Source of the DNA: Sphaerimonospora cavernae
GTDB taxonomy: Bacteria > Actinomycetota > Actinomycetes > Streptosporangiales > Streptosporangiaceae
Assembly (NCBI RefSeq): GCF_042435035.1
Contig: NZ_JBHMQT010000041.1
Span: forward strand, 26,220-90,219
DNA length: 64,000 nt
Reading direction: 5' to 3'
Position 1 is the first letter of the stretch. Each line of letters begins with the position of its first letter. Of this stretch, positions 17,802 to 26,224 are shown piece by piece. The notes beneath the pieces were generated by a model that did not search any database, was not told the DNA's origin, and worked only from the letters and a program-made list of their open reading frames with translations. The position numbers and the translations under genes are program-made.

Positions 17802-17822
17802 TTGTCCACAGGCTGTGGACAG
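17802..17822. other. Inverted pair of DnaA-box-like sites
   Basis: TTGTCCACA (17802-17810) and TGTGGACAG (17814-17822) face each other across 3 nt, forming a near-perfect palindrome. It lies between the convergent nfo and glycosyltransferase genes, where no promoter is expected. It may bind DnaA or act as a weak terminator hairpin. Confidence 0.5.
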
Positions 17823-17841
17823 ACTTGGTGGATTGCGACGC

Positions 17842-19128
17842 TCATCGAGTGGGTAGAAGCTCTGCCACTTCCTGCTCGACGACGACCGCCCGGCGTCGGC
17901 GGGTGCTGCGCCACAGCTGGGTGAACGACACGATCGCGGCGGCGACGAGCACCAGGTTGCGGACGACCAGCACGAGGGTTCCGGGCAGCTCACCGCTCCA
18001 GCTGTAGTCCTCCTCCACCCAGGGATACATGATCCCGGTGAGCAGCGCCGCGACCAGCACGAGCCAGGCGGCCGGCCTCTGGGTCGGGCCCCGCCTCTCT
18101 GAGCGCACGGTCAGCACGACGGCCGCGATGCCGATCACCCAGGTCAGGTACTGCGGGGACAGGACCCTGCTGGTGAGCACGAGGAAGAGCACGGCGGTCA
18201 GCGCGGCGTCGTAGAAAGACCTCGCCGTCGGGGCCGCCCGGAGCCACCACACCACCAGCAGCGCCAGCGCCAGCGGGGTCGCGATCAGGCTCACCCGTTC
18301 CGCCGTCCCGACGCCCCGCCCGACGAGCTCCATCGCACCGTGCTGGTAGGTGGTGAAGCCGTCCCACCAGCCCAGTGCCCGGGCCAGTGCGAACGGCGTC
18401 GCCGCCAGGGACTCGATCTGCAGCCCGCGCTCCCGCTGCGCGGTGAGGAAGTCGAGCGCGTGCGGCATCACCAGTACGGCGATGCCGCAGCCGACCGCGG
18501 AGACCGCGAGCATCGACCCGGAGGCGGTCAGCAGCTCCCGCCAGCGCCGCAGCCCGGCGAGCAGCGCGACCGGCCACGCCTTGATGATGAGCCCGATCCC
18601 GATCAACGATCCCCGTACGGCCGGATCCGCCGACGCCGTCAGCGCGAGGATCGCGACGAAGGTGACCATCAGGTCATATCTGGAGATCAGTAGCGGCCCA
18701 AGCAGCGCGGCCCCGATGGTCCAGGCCCACAGGCCCACCTTCGTACGGCTGCCGGCCTGCCGTACGGAGAACCGCCACAGCAGAAGCAGGGTGCCCAGGT
18801 CGAACAGGATGGCCAGCAGATGGAACGCGGTCCGATAACCAAACGGGAGCAGGTGGGGCGCGAGCATGGGCAGCGCGGCGAACGGCGGGTACTGCCACTT
18901 CTCGTCCCCGGCCGGGAACTCCCCGCCCAGCAGGACCTGCGACCAGTCACGGTAGAGCCTGACGTCGTTCGCGAACGCCCCCTCGTGACCGACCGGGATG
19001 ACCTGCGTCGCGGCGAGGAACAGCACTGTCCGGGTGAGCGCCCACACCACGAGAACCGACCACGGCACCCGCCGTGATCGGCCCTTTGATCGTCCCCATA
19101 ACCGACGCTGTGAACGCCTGTTTCGCAC
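17842..19128 (-). CDS. GT87-family membrane glycosyltransferase
   Basis: Polytopic membrane protein of 428 residues with about ten helices, resembling the GT87/DUF2029 family of polyprenyl-phosphate-mannose-dependent mannosyltransferases. After the first helix comes the acidic loop NDVRLYRDWSQVLLGGEFP and then KWQYPPFAALPML, which fit the donor-site pattern; SRVLSPQYLTWVIG is the late conserved motif. GTG start; a basic N-terminal stretch precedes helix 1. Likely acts at the outer membrane face on cell-envelope glycolipids or lipoglycans. Adjacent to a second GT87 gene transcribed the same way. Confidence 0.85.
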   Translation of the reverse strand: MRNRRSQRRLWGRSKGRSRRVPWSVLVVWALTRTVLFLAATQVIPVGHEGAFANDVRLYRDWSQVLLGGEFPAGDEKWQYPPFAALPMLAPHLLPFGYRTAFHLLAILFDLGTLLLLWRFSVRQAGSRTKVGLWAWTIGAALLGPLLISRYDLMVTFVAILALTASADPAVRGSLIGIGLIIKAWPVALLAGLRRWRELLTASGSMLAVSAVGCGIAVLVMPHALDFLTAQRERGLQIESLAATPFALARALGWWDGFTTYQHGAMELVGRGVGTAERVSLIATPLALALLVVWWLRAAPTARSFYDAALTAVLFLVLTSRVLSPQYLTWVIGIAAVVLTVRSERRGPTQRPAAWLVLVAALLTGIMYPWVEEDYSWSGELPGTLVLVVRNLVLVAAAIVSFTQLWRSTRRRRAVVVEQEVAELLPTR

Positions 19129-19193
19129 CGGCGGCCCCGCCCCCGCATCAGTTCCCCCGCCGCTCCCCGGCCGCAGCGAGCCTTCCTCTCAGG

Positions 19194-20546
19194 CTACCGA
19201 GAGTCGGATGAAAGATTCATGGCCGGCGCTACCGAACTCGGCCTGATGAGGGAACGCAGGGTCAGGCGGTCTTCGGCCCCGTCGAACACTCCGCCGGACC
19301 GGTCGTCCACGCCGGACTGCCGTACGACATCGTGCTCGGGACGGAGGATGTCCCACACCACGAGTGCCATCAGTACGACGATCGTGATCGCCCTCGCCCA
19401 CATCGACAGGAAGTACGGCGTGTCGCCGATGCCCTGCTCGGCGAACTCCGGCATCCGGCCGGTCAGATAGAGCCAGATCGAGAAGAAGTACCAGCACTCG
19501 GCGATCTGCCAGGCGACCAGCGCCCCCCACCTGGGCCTGGCCAGCACGGCGAACGGCACCAGCCACAGCACATACTGCGGCGACCACACCTTGTTCGTGA
19601 TCATAAAGGCGGCGAGCGCGAGGAAGCACAGCTGCGCCAGACGCGGGCGGCGCGGCGCGGCCAGGGCGAGCACGGCCACTCCCAGCAGCAGTACGGCCAG
19701 GGCGGCCATGGCCATCGTGTTCAGCTTCTCGGCGTCGGCGAGGATGCCCCACTGCTTCGCCTGGAAGAAGAACCACAGGCCCCCCCAGTCGGCGCCGCGC
19801 TCGCTGCTGAAGGAGTAGAACCTCTTCCAGCCCTCAAAGTTGATCACCATGACCGGGACGTTCACCAGCAGCCACGTCCCGGCGGCCGCCGCCGCGGTCT
19901 TCAGGAACGGCAGCCATTTGGCCGTACGGACCGTGAGCAGGAACAGCGCGCCGAGGAACATCAGCGGATAGAACTTCGTCGCCACCGCCAGCGCCAGCAG
20001 CACTCCGGCGAGATATTCCAGCTTCCTGGCCCAGGCCAGCAGACCGCCCAGCGCCAGCGCACCGGCCGCGAGGTCCCAGTTGATGTACGCGGTGAGGATG
20101 ACGGCCGGGCTGACGGCGTACCACAGCGCGTCCCAGCGGCGTCCCGACCCGGCCAGCGCCGCCATGAACACCACCCCGACGATCAGCGAGAGGCCCATGA
20201 GCAGCACGGTGACGTCGTAGAAACGCACGCCGTCGCCGCCCGCGAGCCGCCGCCCGAACTCCATGATCGCCCCGATGCCGACCGGATACTCCACCGGATA
20301 ATCGACATAGGGGATCTTGCCCTCGTTGAGGTGCTCCGCCCAGAACAGCGGATAGATGTCCGTGTAGCAGTAGTGGGTGTACTGCCCGGCGCCGCCGTTC
20401 CAGACGCCGCCGAACCGGCAGGGCCACTTCCACAGGTATGCGAGCACGGCGCCGAGCCCCGCGAGAAGCGCGAGAGGCAGGTACGGCTCCATCCGCGCGG
20501 CGAATCCGGGCAGCGGGCCAGGGGGGGTGGTGGTCCGGGTCGTCAT
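19194..20546 (-). CDS. GT87-family membrane glycosyltransferase (second copy)
   Basis: A 450-residue membrane protein with about eleven helices, paralogous in layout to its neighbour. Motifs include YTDIYPLFWAEHL, IPYVDYPVEYPVG in the first outer loop, VATKFYPLMFLGALF and NKVWSPQYVLWLVPFA near the end. Rv0051 of mycobacteria occupies the same slot next to ponA1. ATG start chosen at MTTRTTT because the sequence upstream lacks membrane-protein character. Follows PBP1a on the same strand after a terminator. Acceptor unknown. Confidence 0.87.
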   Translation of the reverse strand: MTTRTTTPPGPLPGFAARMEPYLPLALLAGLGAVLAYLWKWPCRFGGVWNGGAGQYTHYCYTDIYPLFWAEHLNEGKIPYVDYPVEYPVGIGAIMEFGRRLAGGDGVRFYDVTVLLMGLSLIVGVVFMAALAGSGRRWDALWYAVSPAVILTAYINWDLAAGALALGGLLAWARKLEYLAGVLLALAVATKFYPLMFLGALFLLTVRTAKWLPFLKTAAAAAGTWLLVNVPVMVINFEGWKRFYSFSSERGADWGGLWFFFQAKQWGILADAEKLNTMAMAALAVLLLGVAVLALAAPRRPRLAQLCFLALAAFMITNKVWSPQYVLWLVPFAVLARPRWGALVAWQIAECWYFFSIWLYLTGRMPEFAEQGIGDTPYFLSMWARAITIVVLMALVVWDILRPEHDVVRQSGVDDRSGGVFDGAEDRLTLRSLIRPSSVAPAMNLSSDSR

Positions 20547-20630
20547 GGTCGGTATTGCACCATCAATGACCACCGCTTGGCGACCTCCGCCGTTGGAGAT
20601 CCCCGGTGCGTGCCGCTCGGCATGGCATGA

Positions 20631-20666
20631 GAGGGGGCCCACGGCATCGCTTCCGTGGGCCCCCTC
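20631..20666 (-). terminator. Terminator after the class A PBP gene
   Basis: A perfect 14-bp stem (GAGGGGGCCCACGG and its complement) with an 8-nt loop, 35 nt past the PBP stop and upstream of the GT87 gene. Confidence 0.75.
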
Positions 20667-20700
20667 ACATCGGGAGCGGGTGCTCGCGGCCTACCCGGCG

Positions 20701-23700
20701 CTACCCGGCGCTGCCCCTGCGCTTGCCCGTCGATTGGACCGGCGTGGCCGCGACCGCGGCGGGAGCGCCGTTCCCGACCGGTTGGTCACCGCCGAAGGGC
20801 CGGCCGCCCTCACTCTGGAGTTCCAGGACACCGTCGTCGCCGCATGCCGGATCGTCCGGCAGGCACTGAGAATCGCTGGGCCCGGGCGGGGGGTCCGTCG
20901 GGAAGTCGTCGGTCGGGAAGTCGTCGGTCGGGAATTCGTCCGTGGGGAATTCGTCCGTCGGCTCCGGAGTCGGCGTCGGACTCGGCGCGATGTTCTCCGG
21001 CATGCCGATCCCCGCCTTCGGCGGGAACTGCTCGACCTGCTTGCCCTCATGGGCCGCCATCATGAAATTACGCCAGATGCTGGTCGGCGGACCCGCACCC
21101 TCGAACCCCAACGACGTCTCGAAGGGCTTGGAGTAAGGATTCGCCTCGCTGTACTTCTTGCTGGGTTTGCCGTTGGGCGTGACCGGGCAGTTGGCATGTA
21201 TCGGTTGGACGATCTTTCCGCTCTTCGTCTTGCATTGCTCCCGGTACATGCCCACGGCGGTGGACAGTTGCGGGGTGAAGCCGACGAACCAAGCTTCTTT
21301 CTCGTCGTTGTTGGTGCCGGTCTTACCCGCGGCCGGACGGCCGATCCCCTTGCCCGCCGCGGTACCGCCCTTGAGGACCTGCTCCATCGCCACGACCGCG
21401 TCGGCGGCCGAGTCGGGAGAGATGACGTGCTTGACGTCCTTCTTCTCTGTGAGGACGACCGTCTTGCCCTGCTTGACCTCTTTGATCACGTGGTAGTCGA
21501 CATGCTTGCCCTGATTGGCGAAGATCGAATATCCGGCGGCCTGCTCGACCGGGGTGACCAGGGCACTGCCGATGGAGAACTGATACTTGTGCTCCGCGAT
21601 GTCCTTCTCCATCCGGTTCTTGTTGAGCCCCGCCTCCTCGACGATCTGCTTCACGGCGCTGAGCTCGCCGATCGTGTTGTTAACCTCATCCAGCCGGTAC
21701 GCCATCGACGCGAAGGCGGTGTTGATCGAATGCGAGGTCGCGTAGATGGCGTCGATCGCCGGCGGAACGGAGTGGCCGTTGGTGATGCCGCCCTTGGCCT
21801 GACCGGGCAGTTCCTTCGGCACGGTCTGGTTGCCGGGCAGCCAGCTGTTGAGGCTGTAGCCGGCCTCCAGCCAGGCCGCCAGGACATACGGCTTGAACGC
21901 CGAGGCCGCCTGCTTCTTGGAGTCGAACGGCTCGTTCCAGGGGTCGGTGAGGTAGTCGTCACCCCCATAGATCGCCAGGACCTGGCCGTTTCTGGGATCA
22001 ACGGCGGCAAGACCCGCGTGGAACTCCTTCGACATGCCCGACGTGACGCCCTTGACGGCTTTCTTTGCCTCCTGCATGAGCTTCTTGTCGAACGTGGTGT
22101 AGATCTTGAATCCACCGTTCTCGACCCTGTCGCGGTCGATGCCCCGATCATTCAGCTCATGAATGGCCTCGCTGATCATGTAACCCTTGAGGCCGCCGAA
22201 CGCTTCGGACACCCGCTGCGGTTTCGGCTTGGGGAACTTGGCCGTGGCCGCGATGTCCGGATACTTGAGCTTGCCGTTCTCATCCGTCATGTGGGCCATG
22301 CCGTCTTTGATGACGTAGCTGAACCGCTCCTGGGTGCCGGCGAAGTTTCCCGCGTCCTCCTGCTTGTCGAAGTCGCCGGGCCGCTGGATGCGGCCGGCCA
22401 GGTAGGCCCCCTGGGCCACGGTCAGGTCCTTCGCGCTCTTGCGGAAGAACTCCTTGGCCGCTGCCTCGATGCCGTAGGTGTTGCGGCCGAAGGGCACCGT
22501 GTTCAGGTAGTACTCGAGGACCTTGTCCTTGGACCACTCCTTGTCCAGCTTCACCGAGATGAAGATCTCGGTGACCTTCCGCTTGATCGTCACATCTCGG
22601 TTGAGCGTGTCGAAGTAGTTGCGGGCCATCTGCTGGGTGATGGTGGAGCCGCCCTGGGTCTGCTGGCCGGTGGCCGTCATCCACACCGACCGGGCGATGC
22701 CCGTGAGGTCGATCCCGGAGTCCTCGTAGAAGCTGCGGTTCTCCGCGGCGACCACCGCGTCCCTGACGTGCTGGGGCACCTGGTCGATCGAGATCCTGGT
22801 CCGCTTGGTGCCGATTCGGGCGATCGGCGTGCCGTCCCGGTAGTAGAAGACGCTCCCCTGGGAGATCGCGGTCTCCTGTGCGTCCCGCTCCGAGGGCAGG
22901 TCGGTGTTCATGTAGCCGACAATGATCATGCCGAACACGCCGGCCGTGAGCACGGCACAGCTCGCCAGCACGATCTTCCAGCTCGGGACGAAGCGCTTCC
23001 AGCCGGAGCGACGCGGCTTCTCGTCGTCCTCGAAGTCATCGGGACCGTCCGGGCCACCCGGGTCTCGGGGGCCACGGCCACCGGGACCCTCCGGTCCGCG
23101 CCCACCCGGTCCGCCGGGGCCGTCCGGACCCTCCGAGCCACCTCGGCCACGTCCGGGTCTGCGCCGCCGCCCACCCGACGACATGATCTCCGTCTCCTGC
23201 GCCCCGAACTCTCGCCGGGGACCGCCGCCGGGGGGCATCCCCATCGCCCCTTGCGCGGTGATCTGGGTGCGCTCCTCACCACCCGTGCCGCCAGGACCAC
23301 CGGGGCCGCCACCGGGCCTGCCGCCCGGGCCGGGGCGCCGAGCCGGCTCCGGAGGGCGTCCCGAGCCCTGTCGCCCCTGCCGATCCTGCGGTGGAGGCGG
23401 CGGTGCCGCGTTCATGGCCACCGCGTTCATGGCCGCCGTGTCCTCGAACGCCGCGTCCATGCGACGGCCGCCGGGCGCCTGCCGGGGCGGCATGCCGGGC
23501 CGTACGGCACGCTGGCCCGTTTGCGGGAGAGCGGCCTGGGGATGTGACGGGCCCTGCGGATTGGGTGCGGGACGGGGGCTGGGCGCTGGATTGGGCCGGG
23601 GGTTGGGATGGGGGTTGGGCGTGGGACGGGGATGGCGGGCCGTCGGCTGCCCCTCGTGTTGGTGATTGGGCTGCTGGGGATTGGGCTGCCGAGGGTGTGG

Positions 23701-23856
23701 TGGCCGAGGGTCTCGGCCGCGTCCGGCGGAGGGATCTCCGTACTCGTCGGTTTCCCGGGGCGTGCGACGGCGGCGCCCGGGTCGGGGCGATCCGTCGGGG
23801 CCCGAGGGATCCTCGGGGCGGCCGGTCGGCTCCGGTCCATAGCTGCTGTTAGTCAC
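20701..23856 (-). CDS. Class A penicillin-binding protein (bifunctional transglycosylase/transpeptidase)
   Basis: Peptidoglycan synthase of 1051 residues, PonA-like. A long cytoplasmic N-terminal region (1-290) is rich in proline, glycine and arginine. One helix lies at about 293-316. The GT51 domain has E372 in AENRSFYEDSG, GGSTITQQMARNYF (402-415) and KVLEYYLNTVPFGRNTYG. The transpeptidase has SAFK (652-655), SIN (711-713) and KTGT (846-849). The C terminus carries five FPTD(E/D) repeats and an Ala/Pro tail. The GTG start overlaps an upstream reading frame by 8 nt. Length is above the usual 700-850 because of the two low-complexity ends. Syntenic with mycobacterial ponA1. Confidence 0.96.
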   Translation of the reverse strand: MTNSSYGPEPTGRPEDPSGPDGSPRPGRRRRTPRETDEYGDPSAGRGRDPRPPHPRQPNPQQPNHQHEGQPTARHPRPTPNPHPNPRPNPAPSPRPAPNPQGPSHPQAALPQTGQRAVRPGMPPRQAPGGRRMDAAFEDTAAMNAVAMNAAPPPPPQDRQGRQGSGRPPEPARRPGPGGRPGGGPGGPGGTGGEERTQITAQGAMGMPPGGGPRREFGAQETEIMSSGGRRRRPGRGRGGSEGPDGPGGPGGRGPEGPGGRGPRDPGGPDGPDDFEDDEKPRRSGWKRFVPSWKIVLASCAVLTAGVFGMIIVGYMNTDLPSERDAQETAISQGSVFYYRDGTPIARIGTKRTRISIDQVPQHVRDAVVAAENRSFYEDSGIDLTGIARSVWMTATGQQTQGGSTITQQMARNYFDTLNRDVTIKRKVTEIFISVKLDKEWSKDKVLEYYLNTVPFGRNTYGIEAAAKEFFRKSAKDLTVAQGAYLAGRIQRPGDFDKQEDAGNFAGTQERFSYVIKDGMAHMTDENGKLKYPDIAATAKFPKPKPQRVSEAFGGLKGYMISEAIHELNDRGIDRDRVENGGFKIYTTFDKKLMQEAKKAVKGVTSGMSKEFHAGLAAVDPRNGQVLAIYGGDDYLTDPWNEPFDSKKQAASAFKPYVLAAWLEAGYSLNSWLPGNQTVPKELPGQAKGGITNGHSVPPAIDAIYATSHSINTAFASMAYRLDEVNNTIGELSAVKQIVEEAGLNKNRMEKDIAEHKYQFSIGSALVTPVEQAAGYSIFANQGKHVDYHVIKEVKQGKTVVLTEKKDVKHVISPDSAADAVVAMEQVLKGGTAAGKGIGRPAAGKTGTNNDEKEAWFVGFTPQLSTAVGMYREQCKTKSGKIVQPIHANCPVTPNGKPSKKYSEANPYSKPFETSLGFEGAGPPTSIWRNFMMAAHEGKQVEQFPPKAGIGMPENIAPSPTPTPEPTDEFPTDEFPTDDFPTDDFPTDPPPGPSDSQCLPDDPACGDDGVLELQSEGGRPFGGDQPVGNGAPAAVAATPVQSTGKRRGSAG

Positions 23857-24010
23857 GCGTCCTCGTCAGGTCTTCGGGGAATTCGTCGATGTCGGCCGAG
23901 GGCCGGTGGGAGTTCCTCCTGAAGGTGGGGTCGCCCTGCAGAGAGGAGCCCGGGGATCGGCTGCCGGAGAGGCCGAACGAGACCGCCAGGTGGTTCCTGG
24001 AACAACCATG
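23849..24010 (-). pseudogene. Possible C-terminal remnant of a DUF5318-like gene
   Basis: Directly upstream of the PBP, one frame with GC-rich third positions encodes 53 residues from GCSRNHLAVSFGLSG to DEFPEDLTRTRD, and its TAA overlaps the PBP GTG. There is no ATG, GTG or TTG start in it, and a TGA (24011-24013) precedes it. The GCSxNHL pattern resembles the zinc-ribbon end of DUF5318 proteins, which precede ponA in mycobacteria (Rv0049). The family link is inference. Confidence 0.35.
23866..24009 (-). CDS. Possible 47-aa ORF with strong ribosome-binding site
   Basis: ATG preceded at 7 nt by GGAGG opens a frame MVVPGTTWRSRSASPAAD ending 9 nt before the PBP start. It overlaps the DUF5318-like frame in a different register and has poor third-position GC, so the protein may not be real. 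It is listed because the start signal is among the best in the region and would couple translation into the PBP gene. Confidence 0.25.
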   Translation of the reverse strand: MVVPGTTWRSRSASPAADPRAPLCRATPPSGGTPTGPRPTSTNSPKT

Positions 24011-24287
24011 TCAGACCTCCGGTATGGAGACTTGGGATTCACCGTACTTTCGCCGCCACGGGATATGGGGTGCGGCGACGGCGACCTGGTCCACCAGGTG
24101 CGGCGATTCGTCCCGATAGGTCGGTGTGACATTGCTCACGTTGAAAGCGATGTGCGCCGGGCAGAGGTCTGTAGTTGTGGTTTCGATCGCGGCGGGCGTC
24201 GTCGAGGGCGGCCATCCGGTCGCCGGTGTCGGCGTGCCCCACCGGCCCGTCCCACCCGACCCGTTCGGCTGACCACTGCTTCCCCAT
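24011..24287 (-). other. Region with coding character split over two frames
   Basis: From an ATG at 24287, placed 8 nt after TAATCT (24296-24301 on the minus strand), one frame reads MGKQWSAERVGWDGPVG to MAALDDARR with GC-rich third positions. After about 24187 the coding signal moves to another frame reading CPAHIAFNVSNVTPTYRDES, HLVDQVAVAAPHIPWRRK and SIPEV before TGA at 24011. A GTG at 24139 could start the second part as a 42-residue protein. It may be a frameshifted gene or two small overlapping genes; no family is recognised. Confidence 0.3.
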
Positions 24288-24367
24288 AAGTGGTCAGATT
24301 ACGGCGATTTGCTGAATCCTGCCCAATCGTTGACACGTTGCGCTATATAACGCGCCGACGTATTCTG

Positions 24368-24392
24368 CCGATGTATCGGCTCGATACATCGG
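24368..24392. promoter_or_regulatory. Perfect 25-bp palindromic operator, probably for PadR
   Basis: An inverted repeat with 11-nt arms CCGATGTATCG and its exact complement around a 3-nt centre (GCT). It lies 22 nt before the padR start codon and 9 nt before its ribosome-binding site. The ATGT...ACAT core is the type recognised by PadR-family dimers, so autorepression of padR-ino1 is likely. Confidence 0.7.
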
Positions 24393-24414
24393 TCAGGCAT
24401 AGGAGGTGGTTCCA

Positions 24415-25047
24415 GTGACGGGCTCCGGTTCACGAAGCGCTCTTCTCGAGCTCGCCGTCCTGGGATCGCTGCACGAGACCCCGCTCCACGGCTATGAGCT
24501 GCGTAAACGGCTCAACACCCTGCTCGGGATGTTCCGTGCGTTCTCCTACGGGTCCCTGTACCCGTGTCTCCGCGGTCTACTGGGCGACGGCCTCATCACG
24601 GAGGAGGAGCCTCCGGAGGACACCGTCCTCGGCCGACGATCGAAGATCGTCTACAAGTTGACCGCGGAGGGCAAGGAGCGGCTGCACGAACTCCTCACCC
24701 AGGCGGGTCCGTCCGCCTGGGAGGACGAGAGCTTCGGCATCCACTTCGCCTTCTTCCGCCATGCCGAGGCGGAGGTACGGCTGCGCATTCTCGAGGGCCG
24801 CCGCAGCCGCCTGGAGGAACGACTCGAACGTGTCCGTACGGCGCTGGCCCGCACAAGGGAGCGGCTCGACCGCTACACCCTCGAGTTGCAGCACCACGGA
24901 CTGGAGTCGGTCGAACGGGAGGTCCGCTGGCTCAACGAGCTCATCGACTCGGAACGGCGGAGCAGCGCCGCCGGCGAGGCCGCGGATCCCGCGCGAGCCG
25001 TGCAGGACAGAGATCAGAGGGCGGACTCGCCCGAGGCTGATGGATAA
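24415..25047 (+). CDS. PadR-family transcriptional regulator
   Basis: Winged-helix regulator of 210 residues. The N-terminal PadR domain spans about 8-85 (LLELAVLGSLHETPLHGYEL, FSYGSLYPCLRGLLGDGLI, YKLTAEGKERL). A C-terminal helical dimerisation region, rich in Glu and Arg (ILEGRRSRLEERLERVRTAL), matches the Vir_act_alpha_C type. The GTG start has AGGAGG 8 nt upstream. A perfect palindrome overlaps the promoter region. It precedes ino1 by 17 nt, the same pairing as Rv0047c-Rv0046c in mycobacteria, so it likely regulates inositol synthesis. Confidence 0.93.
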   Translation: MTGSGSRSALLELAVLGSLHETPLHGYELRKRLNTLLGMFRAFSYGSLYPCLRGLLGDGLITEEEPPEDTVLGRRSKIVYKLTAEGKERLHELLTQAGPSAWEDESFGIHFAFFRHAEAEVRLRILEGRRSRLEERLERVRTALARTRERLDRYTLELQHHGLESVEREVRWLNELIDSERRSSAAGEAADPARAVQDRDQRADSPEADG

Positions 25048-25064
25048 GTAAAGGAGCGAGTGCT

Positions 25065-26144
25065 ATGGGTTCGGTGCGCGTAGCCATCGTCGGCGTGGGG
25101 AACTGCGCCGCTTCGCTGGTGCAGGGTGTCCACTACTACAGGGACGCGGATCCGAGCAGCCGAGTGCCGGGCCTGATGCACGTGCGCTTCGGCGATTATC
25201 ACGTCGGAGACGTGGAGTTCGTCGCCGCGTTCGACGTGGACGCCAAGAAGGTCGGCCGAGATCTCTCCGAGGCGATCGTCGCCTCCGAGAACAACACGAT
25301 CAAGATTTGCGACGTGCCGCCGCTCGGCGTCACCGTGCAGCGCGGACCCACCTTCGACGGTCTCGGCGAGTACTACCAGGAGATCATCGAGGAGTCCGAC
25401 GAGAAGCCGGTGGACGTCGTCCAGGCACTCAGGGACGCCCGGGTCGACGTCCTGGTCTCCTACCTGCCGGTGGGCTCGGAGGAGGCCGACCGCTTCTACG
25501 CCCAGTGCGCGATCGACGCCAAGGTGGCGTTCGTCAACGCCCTGCCCGTCTTCATCGCCTCCGACCCGGAGTGGGCGGCCAAGTTCACCGAGGCCGGCGT
25601 CCCGATCGTGGGCGACGACATCAAGTCCCAGGTCGGCGCGACCATCACCCACCGCGTGATGGCCAAGCTGTTCGAGGACCGCGGGGTCGAGCTGCTGCGC
25701 ACGTACCAGCTCAACTTCGGCGGCAACATGGACTTCATGAACATGCTGGAGCGCACCCGCCTCCAGTCCAAGAAGATCTCCAAGACGCAGTCGGTCACGT
25801 CGCAGATCCCGCACGAGATGGCCAAGGCCGACGTGCACATCGGCCCGTCCGACCATGTGCCGTGGCTCGACGACCGCAAGTGGGCGTACGTCCGCCTGGA
25901 GGGCCGTTCCTTCGGCGACACCCCGCTGAACCTGGAGTACAAGCTGGAGGTCTGGGACTCGCCCAACTCCGCCGGCATCATCATCGACGCGGTGCGCGCC
26001 GCCAAGATCGCTCTCGACCGGGGGATCGGCGGGCCGCTGCTGTCGCCCTCGTCGTACTTCATGAAGTCGCCGCCGGAGCAGTACTCCGACGACGCCGCCC
26101 GTGAAGCGGTCGAGAAGTTCATCCGCGGCGAGGCCGAGCGCTGA
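25065..26144 (+). CDS. ino1: Inositol-3-phosphate synthase
   Basis: NAD-dependent conversion of glucose 6-phosphate to L-myo-inositol 1-phosphate, the first step to phosphatidylinositol, mycothiol and lipoglycans. The 359-residue protein is of the short actinobacterial type, with a Rossmann start VRVAIVGVGNCAASLVQG, the conserved VGDDIKSQVGATITHR, LNFGGNMDFMNM and the final GPLLSPSSYFMKSPPEQ. ATG with AAAGGAG upstream. Second gene of the padR operon; a strong terminator follows. Confidence 0.96.
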   Translation: MGSVRVAIVGVGNCAASLVQGVHYYRDADPSSRVPGLMHVRFGDYHVGDVEFVAAFDVDAKKVGRDLSEAIVASENNTIKICDVPPLGVTVQRGPTFDGLGEYYQEIIEESDEKPVDVVQALRDARVDVLVSYLPVGSEEADRFYAQCAIDAKVAFVNALPVFIASDPEWAAKFTEAGVPIVGDDIKSQVGATITHRVMAKLFEDRGVELLRTYQLNFGGNMDFMNMLERTRLQSKKISKTQSVTSQIPHEMAKADVHIGPSDHVPWLDDRKWAYVRLEGRSFGDTPLNLEYKLEVWDSPNSAGIIIDAVRAAKIALDRGIGGPLLSPSSYFMKSPPEQYSDDAAREAVEKFIRGEAER

Positions 26145-26167
26145 ACCACGCCGCCGTGCCGTACGGT

Positions 26168-26192
26168 GCCCCGGCTCAGCCCGAGCCGGGGC
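26168..26192 (+). terminator. Terminator after ino1
   Basis: Perfect 10-bp stem GCCCCGGCTC with its complement, 5-nt loop and a following GTTTCTGTT. It lies between the convergent ino1 and idi genes, so it may serve both. Confidence 0.85.
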
Positions 26193-26224
26193 GTTTCTGT
26201 TGCTGTGCCTCAGAGACGGGGCTG

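Noticed and set aside
20377..23547. Plus-strand open frame of over 1000 codons
   Set aside because: It lies antisense to the class A PBP, whose catalytic motifs are all intact; in high-GC DNA the opposite strand stays open by chance.
24330..24350. TTGACA followed by TATATAA as a padR promoter
   Set aside because: The spacing between the two elements is about 8 bp, too short for a normal sigma factor; the promoter remains unassigned.
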